Origin: Planctomycetes bacterium UBA7888
GTDB lineage: Bacteria; Planctomycetota; UBA1135
Length of the DNA: 44,350 bases
Reading direction: 5' to 3'
Assembly (NCBI GenBank): GCA_002500505.1
Contig: DLRM01000060.1
Span: 1-44,350 of the forward strand
The translations under genes and the position numbers were made by a program. Below, piece by piece: positions 7,383-15,661 of this stretch. Numbering within the stretch: position 1 is the first letter of the stretch; each line of letters begins with the position of its first letter. The notes beneath the pieces were generated by a model that saw only the letters and a list, made by a program, of their open reading frames with translations, ran no database searches and was not told the DNA's origin.

Positions 7383-8981
7383 TTAGGGTTTGATCTGAAT
7401 CGGAATTGGATTCGACGCGAAATCGATGGGGTTCAATGTGACAAAACAGAAGTGCGCCGTTTTTCCAATTAACGAAGAGGGGATTGGACCCATCGTGTCA
7501 ATTTTCGCCGAAGCAAAACCATTCGCGTCTAATGTGCCGCGGAACGATTGGAATCCCGGTCCGTTTGTCTTCTGCATGACAAATTGAGTGAAGGCGTCAT
7601 TGTTTAGAGGGGCAACAATGCCACCCGGCAGAGTTGTACCTGGACTCGTTCCGCTGAAGCCTCCAACAATCCAATAATCTCGGTTTCCGCGATCCGATCC
7701 CGCAACAATGTCAAGCTCGAGAGTGTCGCCAGTGGAGGCCGTAAGCACTCCATTGCCGGGCCACAGCCACTTCTGGTAACGGCGCACCTTGAAGATTGAA
7801 GAGCTTCCCTGGGGCTGAATGTCCCAAACAACATTCCCAGCGGGATCGACTTCAATGAGGCGGCCATCTTGACCGCAGCAAATAAGAGTATTCCCATTGG
7901 GCTGCCGCTCACATCCGGAAATGGCTGACGAATACATATTTGAAGGAGGTGAGTCTGTCCAAGTCCAGTGCGATGTTGTGGGGCCAAATGGGCTAGTTGC
8001 AGGGACGGCGTAGTTTCCTTGTGCGTCAACTGCTGGGACAAGTTCTTCAATGGAGGAGTAGCGGCCACTGGGTCGACTATTCCCATTGTTGTATAGGAGG
8101 ATATTGCTTTCTCCTGGATACCCATCAGGAATCCAGTTCGCATCATGCTGGCCAAATAGGAGGCGATCGGAAGAAGTCCCTCGGTCGTAGCACTCGGGAT
8201 TGCCCCAACGGTAAAGAATGTCACCACCTTTTCCGTAACGCCCACCGGAGTGTCCTGCCGCTTCTGCCGTTGTCGTGGAATGGTCAATAACCCAAATTTC
8301 ACTCCACTCTCGACTACTAATTAATATTTGGTCAAGTGCGGGGTTGTAGGCCACGGAGTTCAGATGAATCCAGTCACCGCGATTTACGGTCCGTGCTGGA
8401 TAATTCATGCTTAGTAACTCGGGATGGTCTGCGACCACGCCATGACTGGGAAGGCTTGAGTCGTAATCTTGGACAACATGGTCCCAGATTCGCCATTGCC
8501 AAACGATGTTGCCTGTTCCTCGCTCAATTTCAATCACTCGATCGGACCAGAAGTCTTGGCCTTGAAGATAAGAAGGATTTCGACCCGCGGCAATGGCCGA
8601 ACTTCGCCCGACATTCTCCCAGGCTAAGGCCAGAATGTTTCCATTTGGGAGGATTGCTAAATCGTGATGGAGATGCTCCGTTGTATTTGCGAGTTGGAAG
8701 TCCCATAGGATTTGCCCATCCCAGTCAAATTCGCGTAGGCCGCCACCACTTCCCCCTAGTGCGGCTCCGGGAAAACCAGAAATTTTGTAGAGGCGAAGAA
8801 GATTTCCCTCTGGAGAGAGATAGTTTGCGAGACCTGGGTTGGCCTGCCCTTGCCAACTATGCATATTGTTTCCTTGGATATCAATTAGGTGCGACTCTTT
8901 TGAGTTTGAAAGCGAATAAAGAGTCATGCCGTCTTGAGGGACGTACTGGGGGAAAGCTGCGAGGATGAGGGGAAGAAGCAT
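7383..8981 (-). CDS. Exported arylsulfotransferase-like beta-propeller protein
   Basis: A 532-residue protein with a short N-terminal hydrophobic leader (MLLPLILAAFPQ). Repeated propeller blades have the arylsulfotransferase look: LREFDWDGQILWDF, EHLHHDLAILPNGNILAL, RVIEIERGTGNIVWQWRIWDH, DWIHLNSVAYNP, LFGQHDANWIPDG and GRLIEVDPAGNVVWDI. These match the ASST/Arylsulfotran_2 families, where a histidine carries the sulfate. Sulfuryl transfer is inferred, and non-catalytic members exist. From about residue 425 a C-terminal beta domain of the type shared by neighbours follows. It is probably periplasmic or surface located. Confidence 0.75.
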   Translation of the reverse strand: MLLPLILAAFPQYVPQDGMTLYSLSNSKESHLIDIQGNNMHSWQGQANPGLANYLSPEGNLLRLYKISGFPGAALGGSGGGLREFDWDGQILWDFQLANTTEHLHHDLAILPNGNILALAWENVGRSSAIAAGRNPSYLQGQDFWSDRVIEIERGTGNIVWQWRIWDHVVQDYDSSLPSHGVVADHPELLSMNYPARTVNRGDWIHLNSVAYNPALDQILISSREWSEIWVIDHSTTTAEAAGHSGGRYGKGGDILYRWGNPECYDRGTSSDRLLFGQHDANWIPDGYPGESNILLYNNGNSRPSGRYSSIEELVPAVDAQGNYAVPATSPFGPTTSHWTWTDSPPSNMYSSAISGCERQPNGNTLICCGQDGRLIEVDPAGNVVWDIQPQGSSSIFKVRRYQKWLWPGNGVLTASTGDTLELDIVAGSDRGNRDYWIVGGFSGTSPGTTLPGGIVAPLNNDAFTQFVMQKTNGPGFQSFRGTLDANGFASAKIDTMGPIPSSLIGKTAHFCFVTLNPIDFASNPIPIQIKP

Positions 8982-9079
8982 GTCAGCTAGTCTTTATGAG
9001 TACACTTTTCGCAAGAGGTGGTTCTGGGAAGATGGATTATTAAGCAGAGGGAGGCCGCGCGAAGCCTTTTCGCCCATTC

Positions 9080-10309
9080 TTAGGGAACCACAATCGAGTT
9101 AACGAGGCTAAAGGATCCCGAAGGTCCTCTCGAGGCAAGTGCTTGAAACCAAATCGTGCGTCCCGACCAAGCTGGGTCGAGCGGCAGGCTCAGGCTTTTC
9201 CATCCACTTGCGTCAAGCTTGGCATCGTGAAGAATAGAAAGAGCAGACAAATCGAGTCCAAGTTCGCCATAAATAGTAGAGAGGCTCCCCGTTGAGGAAG
9301 ATCCTGCAATCCTTAGGCGTGAAGAAGGCATGGAAAAACTGCCAAGTAGAACAGCGCCCGAGTTGGTGGGGTCGACCAGCGACCAAAATGGGGTGTCCTT
9401 TGCCGAGGCTTCAAAGGAAATATGTTCGGTTGTCTCGATTTCGCGAAAGGAATTTTCTTGGCCCTTAATTTCGGCGAGCAAAAAGCTAGTCAGCAGTCTG
9501 CGGTGCGCTAAATGCTGGAATTCATAAGAAAGAGAACCAAATCCCCATAGTAGATGCACATCAGGGTCTGTAGACCCAAAGTGATCGCCACCTTGAATAA
9601 GGGCCCAAACTTTTCGGTTTGCACTACTTGCTTGTTCGTACCAAGGGCGAACAATAGCGCTCCAATTATTTGTCAAATCCTGGTCGCCCGCAATGACAAG
9701 CGCACTTCCGGAGTAGTTGTCAAATGAGGCAAATCCATTTTGAGAGTTTCCAACAAGCGTCCCCTTGTAGGGCTCAAACATGACAACTGACTCGACGCGT
9801 GGCTCATCTTGCACTAAAAAAGAAAGTGCGCCACCGCCCATTGAGTGGCCGAAGGCACTCCACGCCAAATTGTTTGTCATGCCAGAGAGCCATGACGTGG
9901 TCTCCTGGGATTCGTCTTCCACCCACTGCATCAGAGCGCGAGTGTCTTTGGCTTGCCGCTGCATTTTGACGAATAGCGCACCTGTTTCGGTGTCATTCGA
10001 CATAACCACAAAGCCCCAGCTTGCGAGATGGCTGCAAACATCGTCGTAATCACTCGCGGGCTCTATCCATCCATGCATGAAGCCAACAAGAGGGAAAGGG
10101 CCCTGGGAGGGGTCTGCGACTGCACCTTGCCCTTCAGTGGTAGCTGGATAGTAAATCCGGCCATAAACTTGTCCACGGTTGTAATGTGGATCATTAAAGT
10201 CGACATCACGCCAGCCGACTAAATATGGACCATCTGCACCTACATCCTGTGCGTGGAGAGGAGAAGTCGCGAGAGTTAGGGCGAAAATGAGGGTTCGACT
10301 GAGTCGCAT
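9080..10309 (-). CDS. Exported alpha/beta hydrolase, polyesterase/cutinase-like
   Basis: A 409-residue protein. The start ATG 10309 is set by a GGAGGT ribosome binding site and a signal peptide ending SPLHAQ. The catalytic triad can be read: Ser156 in GHSMGG, Asp211 in IAGDQD, His243 in GGDHFGS. The oxyanion region is FMHGW. The order and motifs fit the dienelactone hydrolase / PAF-acetylhydrolase / polyesterase-cutinase group, so an ester substrate is likely. The last 100 residues are the shared C-terminal beta domain (WSGRTIWFQAL). It is paralogous to the gene at 13976-15166, with the same N-terminal pattern GW+D....D..ARIYYPA and PFPLVGF.HG. Confidence 0.8.
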   Translation of the reverse strand: MRLSRTLIFALTLATSPLHAQDVGADGPYLVGWRDVDFNDPHYNRGQVYGRIYYPATTEGQGAVADPSQGPFPLVGFMHGWIEPASDYDDVCSHLASWGFVVMSNDTETGALFVKMQRQAKDTRALMQWVEDESQETTSWLSGMTNNLAWSAFGHSMGGGALSFLVQDEPRVESVVMFEPYKGTLVGNSQNGFASFDNYSGSALVIAGDQDLTNNWSAIVRPWYEQASSANRKVWALIQGGDHFGSTDPDVHLLWGFGSLSYEFQHLAHRRLLTSFLLAEIKGQENSFREIETTEHISFEASAKDTPFWSLVDPTNSGAVLLGSFSMPSSRLRIAGSSSTGSLSTIYGELGLDLSALSILHDAKLDASGWKSLSLPLDPAWSGRTIWFQALASRGPSGSFSLVNSIVVP

Positions 10310-10355
10310 TTTGAACCTCCACCTTAACCGGAAAGAGGATTTCTCGCAATTTGAT

Positions 10356-11855
10356 TCAATCAGTGCCGATGTCGTTTTGGCGAGGGTCTGCCTCAAACCC
10401 TTTCGGGTACACGGTCATCTTGGAAATTACACGGTGCATCCAAAACAAGGCGACAGATGCGATAAGAAACATGAACATCCAGCAACTTGTCCAAAGGCCG
10501 GTCCACTCGAGCAAGTATCCAAAAATAATTGGGCAAACAAATCCGCCAAGGCCACCAATGACGCCGACCATCCCGCCAACAACTCCAACCTGGTTGGGAT
10601 AGTATTCAGGGATATGTTTGTAAACGGCAGCTTTTCCGATTCCCCAAATGCTGCCCAGGGCAATGACAAGGACTGCAAAAATCCAAATATTTGCCTGGAA
10701 GTAAATCCGTGTAATCCCTTTGGCCAGAAGTTCGCGACGCTTTACGGTTTGTCCAACAGTGACCGTAGCTTTATGCCATGTGTCTTTTGAGGGGAGAACC
10801 AAAGTCTGATTGTCCTCCACCATCTTGGTTGGCTTTGGGTCAATCTCGTAAACGCGGTCGCTTACTTTGATGGAAGTGGCGGTGATTTCTTGGACAACAC
10901 CGTCAGCCTGAGCGGATATTCCGCGACCAGGGGAAACGATTTCCATTTTTGGAATTGTCACCATAAGGCTGACAAAAATAGAAGCCCCAAGAACCCAGTA
11001 CATTACAGAACGGGCCCCCAGCTTGTCAGAAAGCCAGCCGCCGAGTGCTCGGATAACGCCAGAAGGAAAGCTAAAGAATGCCGCCAGCATTCCCGCTGTA
11101 ACTAGGGTGACGTTGTACACATTGACGAAGTAGGGAACGAGCCACTGTGAAAATGCGACAAAACAACCAAAGACAAGAAAGTAGTAAAGGCCAAATCGCC
11201 AGACCCGCATTTCTTTCAGGGGCTGTAAAAGTTCAGGAAGCGTTTTATTTTGTGCGGCGGGCTTTTTATTTTTAGCAAAGAGGAGAAAAATTAAGCCCAT
11301 TGCCACCATCAGGCCTGCGTAATAAAGAGGCAGGGTGCGCCAGCCTTCGATGTCGTCACCGTTATGGGTCAGCTTGTTAAGGATGGATGGCGCAAACAAA
11401 GTAGTTGCCGCGGCGCCGGCGTTGCCAGCCCCAAAAATCCCCAACGCGGTGCCCTGGTTTTTCCTCGGATACCAGGCAGATGTGAATGCGATTCCAATTG
11501 AAAAGGAGACGCCTGTCATGCCGAACCCAAAACTACACAAGGCGAAACCTAGAAAGGAGTCAGCATGCGACAGTAGGTAAAGTGGGATGGATGAAAGAAA
11601 GAGCAAGCTGGCGAAAACGGGCTTCCCTCCAAACTTATCAGTCAGGATTCCGGCTGGAAGGCGGAAGATAGAGCCCGTTAAAACTGGAATTCCAAGAAGC
11701 CAGCCAATCTCGATAGGTCCCCAGTCGAAGACTTGATTGCTTGAGAGCCAGGTGACAAGAACGCCATTGAGCATCCATGTAGCAAAGCAAGTCGTGAATG
11801 CCAGGGTGTTGACAGCGAGAATCTTGTGCGAGGCAGCAGTGGCGCGGTTTTCCAT
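10356..11855 (-). CDS. narK: NarK-type nitrate/nitrite MFS transporter with an inserted domain
   Basis: A 499-residue MFS protein starting at ATG 11855. Both nitrate signatures of the NNP family are visible: GAGNAGAAATTLFAP in the first half and GGMVGVIGGLGGFVCP in the second. The MFS motif is GILTDKFGGKP. Between the sixth and later transmembrane segments lies an insert of roughly 80 residues (about 302-383) with ADGVVQEITATSIKV and VTVGQTVKRRELLAKG, which reads like a barrel-sandwich (biotinyl/lipoyl-like) fold. No nitrate or nitrite reductase genes are next to it. Nitrate uptake or nitrate/nitrite exchange is likely, and the role of the insert is unknown. Confidence 0.8.
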   Translation of the reverse strand: MENRATAASHKILAVNTLAFTTCFATWMLNGVLVTWLSSNQVFDWGPIEIGWLLGIPVLTGSIFRLPAGILTDKFGGKPVFASLLFLSSIPLYLLSHADSFLGFALCSFGFGMTGVSFSIGIAFTSAWYPRKNQGTALGIFGAGNAGAAATTLFAPSILNKLTHNGDDIEGWRTLPLYYAGLMVAMGLIFLLFAKNKKPAAQNKTLPELLQPLKEMRVWRFGLYYFLVFGCFVAFSQWLVPYFVNVYNVTLVTAGMLAAFFSFPSGVIRALGGWLSDKLGARSVMYWVLGASIFVSLMVTIPKMEIVSPGRGISAQADGVVQEITATSIKVSDRVYEIDPKPTKMVEDNQTLVLPSKDTWHKATVTVGQTVKRRELLAKGITRIYFQANIWIFAVLVIALGSIWGIGKAAVYKHIPEYYPNQVGVVGGMVGVIGGLGGFVCPIIFGYLLEWTGLWTSCWMFMFLIASVALFWMHRVISKMTVYPKGFEADPRQNDIGTD

Positions 11856-11938
11856 GGTCAAGGAGGTTTCCTAGAAATTAGGGGCGGCAGTTTAAGAGTT
11901 TCCGAACTGTCTTTCTAGAGCTAGATTAGACTGAGCCA

Positions 11939-13261
11939 ATGTTCCTCTCAGCGCTCCTCCTTGCAGTTCCCCAGGCTCAGCACATGGTTCACTCAGTTTC
12001 AGATATCAGCCAGGAATTTAGTTTCTACATGGATGGTCGGTTTGCTAGGCAATACCTTGACGGCTATGGTCGCGATGTTCGAAACTGGGGCAGTTTGTCG
12101 AAGCTCGACCTGTCTAATGCGAACCTATTGCTGCTGACTGAAGGCGATTCGCGGATTCCATATTCCGATGGTGCGATAGACAACGTGAATTGTTTTTTGC
12201 AGGAAGGGGGCACGGTTTTGATGATGTTGAAACCCGTTGTTCAAAAAGGGAAAGAATTTTCTTTTAACAAATCTCCAGGCTCTGTTCTCGCGAAAAAATA
12301 TGGCGCAAGGATGGCGGATGTTCTCCACCTGGACCAACAACATGTATGGACGATTAAGCATGACGACAAATTGGATAATCCTCTGCTTGCTTGGCGAAAA
12401 GTAGGAGAGGGTAATTTTCTTGTCGGTAGTCGAAAACTCTTCGGTCACCGCCCAGATGCGTCGGACCCCATCAACGCCGAATGGATCACTCCACTTCTTT
12501 TAAAATTAACGAAAGACAAAAAAGTAGACCCGAAGACAGCCTTCAAGGGGCCGTGGGCAGAGCATGAGATGAGACTGGGGCCATTGGTCGTGGAGTACCA
12601 TGATGGAACTGAACCCTTTGCTCGTGCGATTGGTGAGGAATATCAAAAAATTCGGCCTCACCTCGTAGAAGTGACCGGAGTGGAACCATCGGAAGGGATG
12701 ATTAAGCGATTGCTGATACTCCCAACCGGCGGCGGTGGTTTTTCAAGCGGAGCACGTATTGCGATTGGGGCGTGGTGGGGGAATTACCCCAAGCAGCGGT
12801 ACGGAATGGTGGAGCTAATCGGGCATGAAGCAGGGCACTCTTGGGTTTTGCCCCATGCAGAGCCGCTTTGGAATGAACCGATTGCTACTTGGCTTGGTAT
12901 TCAGGTAGGCAAACGGATGGGAATGCCTAAGGCCGAAGAAACGTTGAACCGCCAGCTAGGCAAAGGCCGCAAGCTCGACCCGGATTTCACCAAAATCAAT
13001 CCTTTGTCCCAAGATGCCCCCCGCGACCTAATTTGGGGCAAATCCTACTTCGTTTTTGAGGAAATGGAACGCCGCTTCGGGCCCGGTGCCATGGCAAAGT
13101 ACTTTCGAACCAAGCGTGCTACGGTTTCTGCGACTCATTCTTCTTACACCATGGACGACTGCGTTGCGATATGGAGTCTTGCCACTGGGGAAGACCTTTT
13201 CCCCTGGTTTCGGAGCTTGGCTTTTGATGTTCAGGCAGAGCGGACTAAGTTTTATCCCTAA
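11939..13261 (+). CDS. Exported gluzincin-type metalloprotease
   Basis: A 440-residue protein with a short leader (MFLSALLLAVPQAQ). The first 200 residues look like a glutamine-amidotransferase-like fold (ANLLLLTEGDSRIPYSDG..FLQEGGTVLMML). The zinc site is HEAGH at residues 296-300, followed by NEP with Glu313 as the probable third ligand, so it is a gluzincin. The general shape recalls M60-like peptidases, but I cannot assign the family firmly. Peptide or glycopeptide cleavage outside the cell is expected. Its stop overlaps the stop of the convergent UPGU selenoprotein gene. Confidence 0.7.
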   Translation: MFLSALLLAVPQAQHMVHSVSDISQEFSFYMDGRFARQYLDGYGRDVRNWGSLSKLDLSNANLLLLTEGDSRIPYSDGAIDNVNCFLQEGGTVLMMLKPVVQKGKEFSFNKSPGSVLAKKYGARMADVLHLDQQHVWTIKHDDKLDNPLLAWRKVGEGNFLVGSRKLFGHRPDASDPINAEWITPLLLKLTKDKKVDPKTAFKGPWAEHEMRLGPLVVEYHDGTEPFARAIGEEYQKIRPHLVEVTGVEPSEGMIKRLLILPTGGGGFSSGARIAIGAWWGNYPKQRYGMVELIGHEAGHSWVLPHAEPLWNEPIATWLGIQVGKRMGMPKAEETLNRQLGKGRKLDPDFTKINPLSQDAPRDLIWGKSYFVFEEMERRFGPGAMAKYFRTKRATVSATHSSYTMDDCVAIWSLATGEDLFPWFRSLAFDVQAERTKFYP

Positions 13262-13926
13262 AATCCAACTGAAACAGAAAGCGTAGGGTCCGTGCCGTCA
13301 AGTAGAAGAAGGCTCAGGCTCCAGTCATCTATGTAGCGAGTAAGGATTGGATGCAAATTTGTTCCGTCCCACATCACTCGTGTGTTCCACTTGTCGTTGA
13401 TTTTGTAATTCAAGCCTGCTGGCATTTGCCAGAGATCTCCATTGGGCGCATAACTTGCCGAAAGGTAGGCGCTCCAATCTTTGGCAATGCTCTTCGCCGC
13501 GCTCAAGGAGAAGGCCGAGCCACTAGTTTTTGAAGATGGCCATGCCGTGCTTTGCCCAAGAGCAATGGCCGGCCTTGTTTTTGTGGCTTTAAGAATCCTC
13601 CAATTCCAAACAGGAGCCCATCTTTCATCTCTTGGCATGTATTCTAATCCTGCCCGAAAAGAAGGAGTCCATTTTCGAACGAGCGAGAATTCAATGGGTG
13701 CCCGTGCACTTCCAGTTACGAGTACCCGCCGCATAGACAAACTCCATGGGTGGCTTTGTAATTTTCCTGCGCCCCGAACCGGAGCACCTTCTCCTGGTCA
13801 TCCTGGTCACATCGGGATAATGGAGAAGTCTTCCTCTACGCCTTCTTGGGCCATCACCGAGGAAAATGAAAACAAAAGATAGAAGAGGAAGATAAGAGGC
13901 GTGTAGCGCATGAGAGCATGCATCAT
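13258..13926 (-). CDS. Cys-free exported selenoprotein with a U-P-G-U motif
   Basis: Reading through TGA at 13809-13807 and 13800-13798 gives a 222-residue protein from ATG 13926. That start has a GAAGG box 8 nt upstream; ATG 13911 is an alternative. A signal peptide ends near SSVMAQ. Shortly after come IIPM-U-P-G-U-P-G-EGAP and a body with alternating beta strands ending in LSVSVGF. A final Phe is usual in outer-membrane beta proteins. There is no Cys anywhere, so the two UGAs would be the only chalcogen redox or metal residues. The frame is open on both sides and both UGAs are in register. I recognise no family. Role unknown: a diselenide (U-x2-U) or metal site at the outer membrane is inference. 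Confidence 0.75.
13769..13787 (-). promoter_or_regulatory. Candidate bacterial SECIS stem-loop
   Basis: On the minus strand GTGCTCC pairs with GGGGCGC (7 bp with two G-T pairs) around the loop GGTTC. It begins 10 nt after the second UGA and 19 nt after the first. The loop is identical to that at 1420-1438, and spacing is in the range expected for bacterial SECIS. Confidence 0.55.
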
Positions 13927-13975
13927 AAATATAACCTTCAGTGCCAAAGCTATAAATATAGGCTAAAATCATTTC
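13927..13975. promoter_or_regulatory. Divergent promoter region
   Basis: This AT-rich 49-base gap separates the divergent starts of the UPGU selenoprotein gene and the second hydrolase gene. It contains TATAAATATA and TAAAAT, which could serve as -10 elements, but exact boxes cannot be set. Both genes encode exported proteins and may be co-regulated. Confidence 0.35.
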
Positions 13976-15166
13976 ATGATTTCACTTGCCGCTTTTTCCG
14001 CGTTAGCCCTGGCGTTTTCTGCCCAGGCTCGACCGCCGGAAAGCCCAGGTCCGATTCCTTCAGGATGGAAAGACATTCAGTACACCGACCCGGCAACCGG
14101 AAGCACGAACAAGGCGCGTATCTATTACCCTGCCCTCTCTGGTGGTTCCGGCGCAACCCCTGACCCTTCTTTGGGGCCATATCCTCTTGTTGGTTTCTTG
14201 CATGGCTATGGGGGTTCTGCTTCTTTCTACGACATACTTTCTTCCCACTTGGCTAGTTATGGTTTTCTTGTGGCCTCCATTGATAATGGGCCGGTTCCAA
14301 CTGCGCTAGAGTGCGCGAACCTTCTTCATTGGGTTGATATCCAGTCGCAAGATCCAACTCACTGGCTTTCGGGCATGGCTTGGGATGGCGATTGGGCTGC
14401 TGTTGGCCATTCGATGGGCGGTGATGCCCTCGGTTCCTTGGTGAAGAACGAACCTCGCGTGCGAACAATCATTGGGTTGCAAGCTTGGAATGGTTCGCAA
14501 AGCTCAACTCAAATCGGAAGCTTTACAGGGAGCGCTTTTTGGATTGCTGGAACTGCAGATGCGACTTGTCCGCCATCATTTAGCAAAACCTGGTACACCC
14601 TGTGCCGTAACGCAAATCGAAACTTTTACTTTGAGGTAATTGGAATGGGGCATCTTGGTTGCACAGATTATCCATCGCCTTCTGATCCGATGCCCCCCTC
14701 TGAGCAAACTCGTGTACATAAACGAATCGTGACTCCCATTCTCCAGGCAGAAATGCTAGGACAGGACGGGCAATACGAATGGGTTGTTGGACAGGGGCTG
14801 AGTTACGGAGAACCTTGGACTCGAATGCAGCTTTGCACTTCTCCAATTTTGTGGGGAGGCTTTCAACCGACCGCTCTTGGAATTGAAATGGGCGTGATAG
14901 GTCTTTCCGGTCGCACGTGCATCTATGCAGGATCCCTCTCAACCGGGTCATCCTCGACACCTTTTGGAAACTCGGGCCTGAACCTCAACCAGGGAGGAAA
15001 ACTGGGCTCGGTCCAGCTCAATTCAAACGGGTATGCCGCATGGAGCCAACTTCTTGATCCTCGTTATTCGGGTCGCACGGTTTTTTCCCAAGCTGCGGTT
15101 TTTGAATCCTTGCCGACAGGGCTCACCGGCTCGCTTTCCAAAGTTTTGACAATTCAAATCCCTTAA
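13976..15166 (+). CDS. Exported alpha/beta hydrolase, paralogue of the 9080 gene
   Basis: A 396-residue protein from ATG 13976 with signal peptide ending AFSAQA. The triad is Ser146 (GHSMGG), Asp195 (IAGTADA) and His226 (GMGHLGCTD). Cysteines near the active site (TCPPS, GCTD) could form a disulfide. N-terminal text (GWKDIQYTDP...ARIYYPA, PYPLVGFLHGYGG) follows that of the hydrolase at 9080-10309. The last 100 residues are the shared beta domain with YSGRTVFSQAA. It belongs to the polyesterase/cutinase-like group. An extracellular ester polymer or lipid substrate is inferred. Confidence 0.8.
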   Translation: MISLAAFSALALAFSAQARPPESPGPIPSGWKDIQYTDPATGSTNKARIYYPALSGGSGATPDPSLGPYPLVGFLHGYGGSASFYDILSSHLASYGFLVASIDNGPVPTALECANLLHWVDIQSQDPTHWLSGMAWDGDWAAVGHSMGGDALGSLVKNEPRVRTIIGLQAWNGSQSSTQIGSFTGSAFWIAGTADATCPPSFSKTWYTLCRNANRNFYFEVIGMGHLGCTDYPSPSDPMPPSEQTRVHKRIVTPILQAEMLGQDGQYEWVVGQGLSYGEPWTRMQLCTSPILWGGFQPTALGIEMGVIGLSGRTCIYAGSLSTGSSSTPFGNSGLNLNQGGKLGSVQLNSNGYAAWSQLLDPRYSGRTVFSQAAVFESLPTGLTGSLSKVLTIQIP

Positions 15167-15187
15167 ACTTGATAAGGAACATTTCTA

Positions 15188-15224
15188 TAAAAAAACAGCC
15201 TATACCAAGAGGTGATAGGCTGTT
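15188..15224 (-). terminator. Rho-independent terminator of the HMA selenoprotein gene
   Basis: A perfect 10-bp stem (AACAGCCTAT with ATAGGCTGTT) closes an 11-nt loop and is followed on the minus strand by TTTTTTTAT. It lies 19 bases past the TAA at 15243, which supports a transcript that really extends to that stop through both UGA codons. Confidence 0.85.
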
Positions 15225-15242
15225 TGCGAGGACGACGGAGAA

Positions 15243-15584
15243 TTAATTCAGCGTCGCACCGAAACCAAGCTCAGTGATTGCTTTTAAGGTTGCAGTGGCA
15301 TCGTAATCGCCGTTCACTTTGAGACTTAAACTTTTATTACGCACGTCAATGTTAATTTCCTCTACCCACGGTAGAGCGGCCAGGGCCTTTTTAATCCTGG
15401 AACCTCAGCGATTTGCTCAGCGCATGCCGGTGACCGCAATGACCACCGATTGGGATTTTTCTGCAGGGGCAGCAGCTGAAGTCGAAGGAGTGGCACTCAC
15501 AGTTGCGTCAGCAGTTGCTGCAGGTTGAGCGCAAGCGCCCAACGCAAGCGCTGGCACAAGAAGAGCTAAGGTGTTATTTCGCAT
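15243..15584 (-). CDS. HMA-type lipoprotein with U-x3-U metal motif (double selenoprotein)
   Basis: Read through TGA at 15419-15417 and 15407-15405, this is a 113-residue protein from ATG 15584 to TAA. The N-terminus is a lipoprotein signal with lipobox LGAC (Cys18), then an Ala/Thr/Ser/Pro-rich linker. The HMA fold follows: VVIAVTGM-R-U-ANR-U-GSRIKKALAALPWVEEINIDV, then SLSLKVNGDYD and a C-terminal TLKAITELGFGATL. HMA domains carry GMxCx2-3C here; both cysteine positions are UGA (residues 56 and 60). No frameshift is needed. HMA proteins bind Cu, Hg, Zn or Cd; selenolates would bind soft metals very tightly. It should sit on the outer or inner membrane facing the periplasm. A terminator follows at 15188-15224. 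Confidence 0.85.
15360..15376 (-). promoter_or_regulatory. Candidate SECIS stem-loop, distal
   Basis: On the minus strand CTCTACC pairs perfectly with GGTAGAG around the loop GTG, 28 nt after the second UGA of the HMA gene. The stem is strong and the loop has G-U, but the distance is longer than for most bacterial SECIS elements. Confidence 0.35.
15393..15413 (-). promoter_or_regulatory. Candidate SECIS stem-loop spanning the second UGA
   Basis: On the minus strand AATC and CTG pair with CAG and GATT, with one bulged G, around the loop AGGTTC. A bulge below a short stem and an AGGU-type loop recall the minimal E. coli fdhF element. It starts only 3 nt after the first UGA and contains the second, which is unusual. 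Confidence 0.4.
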
Positions 15585-15661
15585 GCCATACCTTACAGCG
15601 GCCTGCCCATTCTGTAGGGGACTTCTGGGGAAGAAAAGAAGGGTTTTCTCTTCTATTTGGC

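Noticed and set aside
15243..15584. HMA gene as a frameshifted pseudogene
   Set aside because: At first I suspected two single-base deletions, but the correct frame runs straight through two TGAs with intact HMA sequence on both sides and a good terminator after the stop.
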